Assembly: GCA_036939975.1 (NCBI GenBank)
Contig: JALLPB010001062.1
Span: 1-13,084 of the forward strand
Origin: Cyclostephanos tholiformis
Taxonomy: Eukaryota > Bacillariophyta > Thalassiosirophyceae > Thalassiosirales > Thalassiosiraceae
Reading direction: 5' to 3'
DNA: 13,084 nt
Shown: positions 6,593 through 13,082 of the stretch, one piece after another
How the letters are laid out: each line of letters begins with the position of its first letter
Position numbering within the stretch: the first letter of the stretch is position 1
Program-made: the position numbers and the translations under genes
Notes under the pieces: model-generated
What the model was told of the DNA's origin: nothing
Seen by the model: the letters and a program-made list of their open reading frames with translations, nothing else
The model's database searches: none

Positions 6593-9039
6593 GAGGCCTG
6601 ATTTGGGAGGGGAAATATGCGAGAGAACAGGGTGAGTAGTGCAGTGTCATCTTGACAAAACCAATCAGGGTTGCTGCCAAAGGACCTAGAGGGGATGTCC
6701 GCAAGTGCATTTTCAACCCCTGGTATATGAACAGGGGTGAGCGGGCACGCCCTATGGAGGTTGAGTCGTAGTGCAAGGGCACGCACGAGTCTGGCTGCCA
6801 CACGAGATTTTCGTGAGGCTAATCTGTCCACCCAGCTCACTGTCGGTGAGTTATCACTGAAAAAGGCAATGTGCTTGTGCGCGATATTTTTGGTTATCCC
6901 TTCGAGACACAGCCACAGCAGGAGTATGCCAGCCATTTCGAGATCTGATATGCTAAGCAACCCCCGTGGGTTTTGGACAGACACAAGGGCGTCAGTTACA
7001 TCACGTGGCCATTGCACTCTGAATACCGTAGGTGGTAACCCAGATAACTCGCCCAACACCACGCCTCCCACGCCGTGGCTGGAGGCGTCGACGATGCCAA
7101 TATAATCCGGCCAACTCGCCACGAGGTCTCTGCACAATGTCGGACTGTTAATTGTCTCCCGTAGAATCGTTCGGATATCCGTAATTGCCTCCAAGAGAGG
7201 TCCGTTTCGGTGAAAATAGACGATTGGTGGGCGAACACGAAGGATCCAATTGCATGGACTGAGGAGCCCACGTGCTTCCGGGAGGGCCGTGAAGGCATGG
7301 CGTAGTTTTGATACCACTGATTCAAATTCCACAAATGGTATACCTTGGTGTGCGAGTCGTGCCCCCCGAATCCACTTGTGAAGGATAGCTAGGAGGGCGT
7401 CCCTTTTCTCCTCTTCAAGCCAAATAGTTTTGTTGGAGCCATCGAAATCGAAACCGAGGATGCACTTGCGTGTTGCAAATGTGCCATCCCCCTTTTTTAG
7501 TTTCTTTGCGGAAATGGGGTCCCGTTCCCCATCGTCGCACGCCGGAAAGACATCATGGATGCCATGGAGTACCCCTCGAGCAACATGCTCTATATCCCCG
7601 GGTGTTGTTGGTATAATTGCCGCTATGAAATCGTCGACATAGACTTCGATGACGTACCGAAGTGCTGTTCCTCCCGTAGATGATGAAACGTCCTTCGTAT
7701 TTGCGGTGGCCCAGTGTTCTAGTTTGTGAGGTGGTAGGGATCCCGTCGGGGTTTCAATATATTTCACCGCCACATCACGGGCGGTCTCGGAGGCGGCACA
7801 GAAGTAAGGGGGTGATTCCACCCATCCCATTTGGAGTGAGGTGGGGACCACAAGGCGAGTTGGCTCACCTTCGGGCTGTGGGAGTACGTAGCTGAAATTC
7901 CATTCTTCGCCTTTCCTACAGTTAAGGCGCCAGAAGCCATCCTGAATATCCCATTTTGCTAAGAGGATTACGGCATCATCCTCTGCCTCGGCGAACGCAT
8001 GAATGATGCGCTTGAGGCTGTGGCCTAATTGATCGATGGCTCCCCGCGGCGCGAGTTTAGTGGTGGTGTCGTTGACAGATGGTAGCGTTCCTCCCTCCCT
8101 TAGTCGAAGCGAGAAAGAGAGGTCCAAAATAGATCGGTACGCCCGTGATTTATGTGGTATAGCTGCCACGGGTGATACCTTAAGTTGCCGTGGATGGTTC
8201 CCTTTTATCTCCTCCCAAAGCACCACACGTGCTTGCCCCTTTGCCACTTTGTCCCTAACCTCATCAGCAAAGTGATGTAGCGCTTCCGGTTCCAAGGCTG
8301 ACTGGTGCGGACCGCGATCGATGGCTGCCTGGATTTCTGCCGTTGTCCAATCTCGCCCGGTGCATGTCGGGCAGCCCATTTGTTCCCACTCTGCCAGTAT
8401 TCCTGCGGCTTCGTGATGAAGTGCCAAACCCTGCGGCGCCATTTGCACGTCATCAGCCGTCTTTCGTACTGCGGCCCAATGGTTCTCCTGCAACACCGTG
8501 TGGCCTCGATGCATGGTCCACTGTGGATGTAGGTGTTGACTAAGAAGGTCGGCAGTTCGCTGGTGCTTGTTCTGTTTGCGCAGTGCCTCCGTTGTTGCCC
8601 CGGTGGCCATTTCCCCCGTTGCTGCAATGATTGGAGGTAGTAGAAGCTTGTTACAGCCCGTTGCCTGATCCGATGGTGACACTGACCCGTCTGCCCTTGG
8701 ATGCACGTCTCCCTCACTTGTCGTTGTACTAATCTCCATGTCTGATGTATCCGCGTCTGACTTACCTTGTCCATCATCCAAGAACTCGCGTGGTAGTCGT
8801 GCTCTTCCATCGGTGGTGCCCCCCAGATTCGTTGTTTTGTAAATGTTAGATCCCGTAGTCCGCAGTTGATGCTTATCTGTAGTTGAGATAGGTGCGTGCC
8901 CCTGTAAGATTTTGTTCGGAGCAATGCTTGGTTTGGTAAGTAACAAAGATTCCCTATTAGTTAATAACATTTGAACTTTCTTCAGTCCCCCTTGATGTCC
9001 CCGTCCACGTAGCTTCCCGTAATTGGTTTCCCCCCGCAC
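6256..9039 (-). CDS. Reverse transcriptase-RNase H (Pol), copy A
   Basis: It copies the element RNA into DNA. Residues are counted from the GTG at 9039. The frame is in fact open from 9093, directly after Gag's TGA, and has no ATG there, so separate initiation is unlikely. Residues 1-270 are a poorly conserved N-terminal region. The RT core spans about 285-600: motif A Asp364 in KWDIQDGFW, a motif B-like PTSLQMGWVESPPYF (about 399-413) and motif C Tyr467-Val-Asp-Asp470. RNase H follows at about 645-785, with Asp651 (VDASSHG), Glu701 (DLEMAG), Asp729 (FSDNSPT) and Asp781 (LADIPS), a full D-E-D-D set. The last 110 or more residues share DNA with the recombinase frame and look like a poorly constrained tail. 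No protease, DDE integrase or methyltransferase motif is seen. Identity as a YR-element Pol is secure because the recombinase follows directly. Confidence 0.9.
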   Translation of the reverse strand: MRGETNYGKLRGRGHQGGLKKVQMLLTNRESLLLTKPSIAPNKILQGHAPISTTDKHQLRTTGSNIYKTTNLGGTTDGRARLPREFLDDGQGKSDADTSDMEISTTTSEGDVHPRADGSVSPSDQATGCNKLLLPPIIAATGEMATGATTEALRKQNKHQRTADLLSQHLHPQWTMHRGHTVLQENHWAAVRKTADDVQMAPQGLALHHEAAGILAEWEQMGCPTCTGRDWTTAEIQAAIDRGPHQSALEPEALHHFADEVRDKVAKGQARVVLWEEIKGNHPRQLKVSPVAAIPHKSRAYRSILDLSFSLRLREGGTLPSVNDTTTKLAPRGAIDQLGHSLKRIIHAFAEAEDDAVILLAKWDIQDGFWRLNCRKGEEWNFSYVLPQPEGEPTRLVVPTSLQMGWVESPPYFCAASETARDVAVKYIETPTGSLPPHKLEHWATANTKDVSSSTGGTALRYVIEVYVDDFIAAIIPTTPGDIEHVARGVLHGIHDVFPACDDGERDPISAKKLKKGDGTFATRKCILGFDFDGSNKTIWLEEEKRDALLAILHKWIRGARLAHQGIPFVEFESVVSKLRHAFTALPEARGLLSPCNWILRVRPPIVYFHRNGPLLEAITDIRTILRETINSPTLCRDLVASWPDYIGIVDASSHGVGGVVLGELSGLPPTVFRVQWPRDVTDALVSVQNPRGLLSISDLEMAGILLLWLCLEGITKNIAHKHIAFFSDNSPTVSWVDRLASRKSRVAARLVRALALRLNLHRACPLTPVHIPGVENALADIPSRSFGSNPDWFCQDDTALLTLFSRIFPLPNQASWTAFRFTTNMITRLTSVLRMKDFTLAEWRRLPKIGQHIGETGQDIAGLWEWTLTYRGLSTRNGCVPSQDLLPASVGGPMAEGSEFRLARSLALSRPLDRRSRWPVERTQQK

Positions 9040-9093
9040 AAGCGTTGCCCTTAGTGGTTCGTTCCCGATGGCCTGCTTGCACTGCCTTTGCTG

Positions 9094-9921
9094 TCACTCC
9101 TGTTTTTGGCGCTTACCAGGAGACTCAAGCTGGTCCCGTGGGCGTGAGCACTTGCGTACCCCAGAATTGATGGTTGCCACCACTGCATCCGCAAACTTCT
9201 CAGTGATATGTTCCTTGGGTACGTGGCCCTTGCGAAATGCACAGTTCGGGTAACTACAGCGCCCAAGGATATGTGCCCAGCAAATGAATGGTTTTCCATT
9301 TTCCATATATTCCGGGAGGGTTGGTAGGTCTGTAATGCGCTTGTTTGCTGCATCCAGTATTTCGGTGAGTTGGACTCTTGTGCCACGCGTTGCCAAGTAA
9401 TCGGCCATCATCGCGACTATTTTTGGGTGGCGGTCGTCCGTCCATTGCTGTTTGCGCTGGCCGCCCCCCCCCGAATTTTCATTCCCCTTTGGCGCTGTGC
9501 CCTGATCCCTCTGGCCTCCCTTCCCTGTGGGTCCTGGTCCCGGGTGACCCCCGTCACTCGTACCGTTTGCACCCATTCCCTTTACTGTTGGATGTGCTTG
9601 AACAAGCCACTCGGTCGGGTAGAACGGGCGCACAATCGTGTTTGCGTAGCGGACGTCGTCCGTGATTTTATAGATGAGGGACGTTGGCCACCGGAACGTC
9701 TCTCCGTTACGAAACTGTGCTTCCACAAGAACCGTGTTGAAGAACGAGCGTCCGTCGCTGAGAATTGCCCATGTGATGCGCCTGCACACGTCCGCTGTGA
9801 AGGAGTCACGGATTATGTGAACCTCTTGGAGATCAAGGGTTTCGGACACGTCCCATAGCCCCTTGTAATAGTCACACTCGTCGCCAAAGAGAGTCCATAC
9901 CAGCGCACAGAATGTATTCAC
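9094..9921 (-). CDS. Gag-like protein, C-terminal half with CCCH-type zinc finger
   Basis: This is probably the nucleocapsid part of Gag, which binds element RNA. It begins at a GTG only formally: the frame is open back to about 10038 and has no ATG, so it is probably the continuation of the ORF at 9918-10712 after a -1 shift. Residues are counted from 9921. Positions 1-110 are a folded, aromatic-rich region. Positions 112-160 are a Gly/Pro-rich linker, with a Gly run encoded by a C9 tract at 9464-9472. A C-x7-C-x4-C-x5-H cluster (Cys214, Cys222, Cys227, His233) resembles the short CCCH fingers of some YR-element Gag proteins. The end is basic (PGKRQKQE). The stop is a single TGA at 9094-9096, after which the same frame continues into Pol. 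The Gag label rests on position and zinc finger, not on strong sequence similarity. Confidence 0.65.
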   Translation of the reverse strand: MNTFCALVWTLFGDECDYYKGLWDVSETLDLQEVHIIRDSFTADVCRRITWAILSDGRSFFNTVLVEAQFRNGETFRWPTSLIYKITDDVRYANTIVRPFYPTEWLVQAHPTVKGMGANGTSDGGHPGPGPTGKGGQRDQGTAPKGNENSGGGGQRKQQWTDDRHPKIVAMMADYLATRGTRVQLTEILDAANKRITDLPTLPEYMENGKPFICWAHILGRCSYPNCAFRKGHVPKEHITEKFADAVVATINSGVRKCSRPRDQLESPGKRQKQE

Positions 9922-10712
9922 ACTAAGACGTAGCTCGAAATATGTGTCGGGGGGTGGGCTCGGTGGTGTTTTTTGGCGCCGTCGCNTTGCCGACCTTGTA
10001 CCCTGTCCCCTACGAATGCAATTTGTTTGCCCTGGACGTCAATTGCGAGTCCAGATAGCCCAAAAAATGATCCGATCGAATGGGCCATATGGATGACCGG
10101 CGAGGTCCCCTTCATAAAGGCGAAAGCCCGAAAACCCTGTTGGTTGAGAACTTGCTCCTTGAACGCGGCGACTTTAGTTGCATCCCCACCAACGCGGGCT
10201 TGCCAGTCAAGCTCCCGGTCGAGCGTAGCATCCGTTTGCCTCTGGGTGATCTTGGCAATGGCCCTCGTGAGTCCCCCCCCCATTTGTAGTTGTTCCTCGG
10301 CCGCTTGTGGACGTTGGCCTGGCGTATTCTCCAGCCCCCGTTCCCCTCCCCGTTGGTCATATCCCCCCGCTACTGAGATGTTGCTTTGGACATCCACTGC
10401 ATCCTGTTGGGTAACTGACCGCGGGATATGACCTATTCCATCCCCCCTAGGTTCTTGGTATCTCTCCCGTTGAGTGGGGGAGGCGATAGAGTTGTTGGCG
10501 CTTGGGAGGGCAAAGTTTACCCCCCCCCCCCGTTGTGGGAGCTCGGCCTCTTGCCCGAGTCCTCCCCGTAGTACGTTGATATCCCTGCGGCCACTAGTCT
10601 GGCTGAGGTTCTCCCAATCGTAATTATTTGCCATGTCGTCAGCCTGGCCCCCCTGTGCTGCATCGTCAGTGATGCCAACAGCTCTGCCCAGCCCCCGAAG
10701 GTAGTTGCTCAT
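9918..10712 (-). CDS. Gag-like protein, N-terminal half
   Basis: It begins with a true ATG at 10712-10710 (MSNYLRGLGRAVG) and is the best candidate for the Gag start. Positions 1-150 are Gly/Gln/Arg-rich and probably disordered, with a Gly run on a C12 tract at 10520-10531. Positions about 155-245 look folded, including LDRELDWQARVGG and AIDVQGKQIAFVGDRVQG. After about residue 243 the translation loses its protein-like character and ends at TGA 9918-9920. An undetermined base (N at 9986) falls exactly where coding appears to pass into the -1 frame, so the last 20 or so residues are probably not real. A sequencing error, a mutation or a programmed shift would all produce a two-part Gag of about 540 residues. 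No family match is claimed beyond its position. Confidence 0.6.
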   Translation of the reverse strand: MSNYLRGLGRAVGITDDAAQGGQADDMANNYDWENLSQTSGRRDINVLRGGLGQEAELPQRGGGVNFALPSANNSIASPTQRERYQEPRGDGIGHIPRSVTQQDAVDVQSNISVAGGYDQRGGERGLENTPGQRPQAAEEQLQMGGGLTRAIAKITQRQTDATLDRELDWQARVGGDATKVAAFKEQVLNQQGFRAFAFMKGTSPVIHMAHSIGSFFGLSGLAIDVQGKQIAFVGDRVQGRQXDGAKKHHRAHPPTHISSYVLV

Positions 10713-10784
10713 GGTATTTCTGCCCTGGAACCTTATGGTTCGTATTTGTTGCCCTTTGGGTTGGTCCCACGAGAGTTTGTTGCC

Positions 10785-11171
10785 CTAATTGTTGTTTGTA
10801 TTTTGAGGATGCTCGTAGTCGTCCTCGTTGTGTCCCCCCGCCCTGTGTCCCCCCGCCTGTTGCTGGTCCCTACTAGCGGCCAGGGCGTCCTGTCGTTCTT
10901 GTTCCTCGCGGATTTCGCGCCAACGATCCGTCCGCCAGCCGAAGGTTGGGAGCTCGTCAGGATCGAAGGGGTCGTTGGCGTTGATGTAGCCCTCCTCCCC
11001 AAAAATAAAATAGCGAATTCTTCGGTCGAAATGGAAATGGAGCCGTATGCTTCGGCGTGGTTCGCCCGCCCTGATTCTCGCGGCCTCAATCTCGCGGAGG
11101 TGGTCGGCCAGCCTGCGTTGGAGCTGCGCTTGTCGTTGTTGGTGGATGCGGAGGCTTCGCCTTGGAGCCAT
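10785..11171 (-). CDS. ORF0: small charged protein upstream of Gag, copy A
   Basis: The ORF begins with ATG at 11171-11169 and gives 128 residues. I do not recognise it. The N-terminus (about 1-50) is rich in Arg and Gln and probably helical (SLRIHQQRQAQLQRRLADHL), followed by a mixed segment with aromatic residues (about 50-85). A second charged helix (TDRWREIREEQERQDAL) follows, then a His/Asn/Gln-rich tail. It ends with TAG at 10785-10787. The ORF is in the same frame as the Gag ATG at 10712, with no other stop in the 24 codons between. It could therefore be a separate protein or an N-terminal extension of Gag cut off by one stop. It lies about 95 bp downstream of an AT-rich promoter-like stretch. 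Confidence 0.5.
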   Translation of the reverse strand: MAPRRSLRIHQQRQAQLQRRLADHLREIEAARIRAGEPRRSIRLHFHFDRRIRYFIFGEEGYINANDPFDPDELPTFGWRTDRWREIREEQERQDALAASRDQQQAGGHRAGGHNEDDYEHPQNTNNN

Positions 11172-11264
11172 AGAAATATAGGTCGCCTTGGTATTCTCCC
11201 CCCCCGTCTTGAATCCGAATAACCCTGACCACAGCCCTACCCACGCTTCCGTTGGACGCGGGGG

Positions 11265-11282
11265 AAATAAATAAATATTTAT
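11265..11282 (-). promoter_or_regulatory. AT-rich, TATA-like stretch upstream of ORF0
   Basis: An 18-bp run of A and T, reading ATATTTATTTATTT on the minus strand, sits in otherwise GC-rich DNA about 95 bp before the ORF0 ATG. Its position and composition fit a core promoter for the element transcript. There is no direct proof. Confidence 0.35.
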
Positions 11283-11362
11283 GTCCTTGCCCTGGTGGTG
11301 ACTCGCTGCTTAAAGCTACTACTAACCCGGCGGTTCAGCAGATCATGGTGCTAGTCACCTAT

Positions 11363-11388
11363 CACGGAATGAGCTTACTCATTCCGTG
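11363..11388. repeat. Perfect 11-bp inverted repeat at the copy A/copy B junction
   Basis: CACGGAATGAG (11363-11373) and CTCATTCCGTG (11378-11388) flank a CTTA loop. It lies 31 bp from the 3' end of copy B and in the presumed leader of copy A. No matching sequence was seen in either 3' region. It could be a recombinase or cDNA-processing site at the 5' end, or part of the target. Confidence 0.55.
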
Positions 11389-11436
11389 CTACACGTCGGG
11401 GTCTGTCCATCGTCCCAATCAAGTCTCCGACTGGAC

Positions 11437-11455
11437 CTCGACTCTTGCTCGACTC
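11437..11455. repeat. Subterminal CTCGACTC direct repeat, copy B
   Basis: This pair is identical to the one in copy A: CTCGACTC at 11437-11444 and 11448-11455, separated by TTG, 18 bp from the 3' boundary at 11419. Confidence 0.5.
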
Positions 11456-11557
11456 CTCTGACTGCACTCCATTGATCTGCTGGATGCCACCCACCTATTA
11501 TAGCTACAACTACGCTATTAGTGTGGGGTAAGGGTTCCTAGTCGGTGCCAAAACTTG

Positions 11558-11705
11558 CCTGGGTTAGTCCCGCACAACCCAGGCCCCCCTCTGACTCAAG
11601 AGTCATCCCACCCGCCACCCCAGGTGGCAAGCCAGAGGGGAGGTTGAGCACCGCACCCGGGGGTCAGGGGGGGGTGGTACGGGGCATCACCGAGGCACCC
11701 CCCCC
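11558..11705 (-). other. Conserved structured segment in the 3' region, copy B
   Basis: This is the counterpart of 5041-5193. CCTGGGTT (11558-11565) pairs with AACCCAGG (11576-11583), one base pair longer than in copy A. CCCCTCTG (11586-11593) pairs with CAGAGGGG (11633-11640). GCCACC (11614-11619) pairs with GGTGGC (11623-11628). GGGGGGGGTG (11667-11676) pairs with CACCCCCCCC (11696-11705). Arms are unchanged while loops and linkers vary. Confidence 0.5.
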
Positions 11706-11895
11706 CAGGCCCCACTAGAACCCTCCCCGCACTAACAAAAAACTACCAGAAACGTCCACAACTGGCTCAAGGGATCATGACCAGACTATCCTTGGGGTGT
11801 TATTTGATGCGGTGTGTCAGCCACAACATAGTGGCGTCATTATCCTGTTTGATCTGAAATGCCCGATCCCGTAAGCAACAGCTGACCTTCCGGTG

Positions 11896-13082
11896 TTAGG
11901 CTTCCCCAGCCTCGAATTCGACAATGTGCAGAGCATCCAAATTGATTTCGGTGAATGCGTTCCCGGCGATATTGACGAAGTTAAACTTACGCTTCATGTC
12001 TTTGGACATGCCAGTCGCGTAGCACGCTAACTCCTCTCAAATGTATTCTTTGAAAGTAGCACCCCACCACCGTCCCATTTTTTGCATCTGCGTGTCCGAA
12101 TAGCCCGCCAATGCCAAGGCATTCGCCCCCCCACTCCGAAGGGAATGCGTGTTGATACGCTCAATAGGGATACCCTTGCACGTCGGATATTGCAGCTCCT
12201 CAGCTGCCACAGACTTGAGGGCCCTGCTGATGTTTTCCGCAGTGATGTCCAGTTTGATTCCATCCATCCAGAACGTTGACACGAACGTCGTGGCCGTCGC
12301 CCCATGGTGTCGAAGATGTATATAACGTCGCCCAAGAGCCTTCACAGGGCAATGATGACTCATCATTGCCCGGACGCTCCCCGTTCGCCTCCTGATACAC
12401 GCAGACTCCCTTCCACCCGTTTTTCTGGTTGTCCAGTTTTAATGTAGCGCCGTCCGCGGTTGATATCAGGTGATCGAGTGCATCACGTGGAAGGCATTGT
12501 AGTTGCCCCGTTTCAGTTCTTTTTGAAAAATGTCATATCCTCCCATTTGAACTGCACAGTTTGCTTTGTTTCATTCCGATTGCCCTTCATGGTGTATTCA
12601 CCTATCCGTAGCAGATAATAGAACGCGATGAGGGTGAGGTCCCCAACCGCCCGGTCCCGCTCCGTGGCCGATGCTCGGAGCCCACGGTCAGCTAGCAACT
12701 CCGGAACATCGGCCTCAACTGGCAGTTGTTTTGTCGTTGCCGGGTCCTCCTTCCGCCACCCATCGTACATTTGTTGTAGCCGTGGAAGACACCTTTCGCT
12801 CCATGCTATTTTTGTCGGGTTCTCTCCACAGGCCAGCGCGATCTCCTGTCCAACGGACGTGATAGCGCCAATGACCGTGCCAGCCTGGACTCGCTTCCCT
12901 CTGCCATAGGCCCCCCTACGGACGCGGCCAGCAAACCCTGTGAGGGCACGCACCCGTTGCGTGTACTCAACCCCCTGTAGGTAAGGGTCCAATCCCAGAG
13001 GTCGGCAATATCGTGACCAGTGTCCCCAGTGTGTTGCCCTATTTTTGGTAGTCGCCGCCACTCGGCCAGCGTAAAATCCTTC
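11896..13082 (-). pseudogene. Tyrosine recombinase of copy B, broken
   Basis: This is clearly the same gene as at 5366-6592. Its N-terminal part matches closely from GRVAATTKNRATHWG to FKWEDMTFFKKN, but a one-base insertion near 12505-12513 brings a TGA at 12513-12515. A further net insertion of 16 nt near 12360-12378 changes frame again. From about 12366 the correct frame resumes, with HHCPVKALGRR, the HSLRSGG motif and the GRW-to-EYI segment. A TGA at 12037-12039 then stops it one codon after the nucleophile tyrosine segment, losing about 47 C-terminal residues. One extra codon (a second Glu in AAEELQYP) is an in-frame insertion. The original TAA is still at 11896-11898. The gene cannot make an active enzyme as read. 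Confidence 0.85.
12347..12371. repeat. 25-bp palindrome created by an insertion in copy B
   Basis: GGGCAATGATGA (12347-12358) and TCATCATTGCCC (12360-12371) are perfect reverse complements around one base. Copy A has only one arm at the matching place (about 5816-5826), and copy B is 16 nt longer. The new arm copies the adjacent sequence in inverted order, as expected from fold-back template switching during DNA synthesis. Confidence 0.7.

Larger units (their letters stand above)
4902..11418 (-). mobile_element. YR retrotransposon, copy A (DIRS/Ngaro/PAT group)
   Basis: The gene order on the minus strand is ORF0, Gag, RT-RNase H, tyrosine recombinase. RT-RNase H followed by a tyrosine recombinase instead of a DDE integrase defines the YR (DIRS-like) retrotransposons. 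The 3' boundary at 4902 is well defined, because homology with copy B starts abruptly at TCAAGTCTCC in both (4902 and 11419). The 5' boundary is not proven. I use 11418 because copy B's 3' terminus lies at 11419 and no other junction is visible. The implied length of about 6.5 kb suits the group. No long terminal repeats were found, and I could not find clear split direct repeats or inverted terminal repeats. No methyltransferase motif, as found between RNase H and YR in canonical DIRS elements, is seen. A Ngaro/PAT-like placement is therefore somewhat favoured. Confidence 0.8.
11172..11418 (-). other. Leader region of copy A / junction with copy B
   Basis: These 247 bp lie between the ORF0 start and the 3' end of copy B. 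No ORF is credible. They contain an AT-rich promoter-like stretch (11265-11282) and a perfect hairpin (11363-11388). They could be entirely copy A's 5' untranslated region or partly host DNA trapped between two insertions. Only another full-length copy would show which. Confidence 0.45.

Noticed and set aside
8205..8924. Minus-strand 239-codon frame within the RT gene
   Set aside because: It overlaps the N-terminal part of the RT ORF in another frame and lacks any motif. The RT frame is the one that continues into catalytic domains.
10733..11222. Alternative frames on both strands over ORF0
   Set aside because: They lack motifs and suitable context. The ATG-started ORF at 10785-11171 shares strand and frame with Gag and is the better choice.
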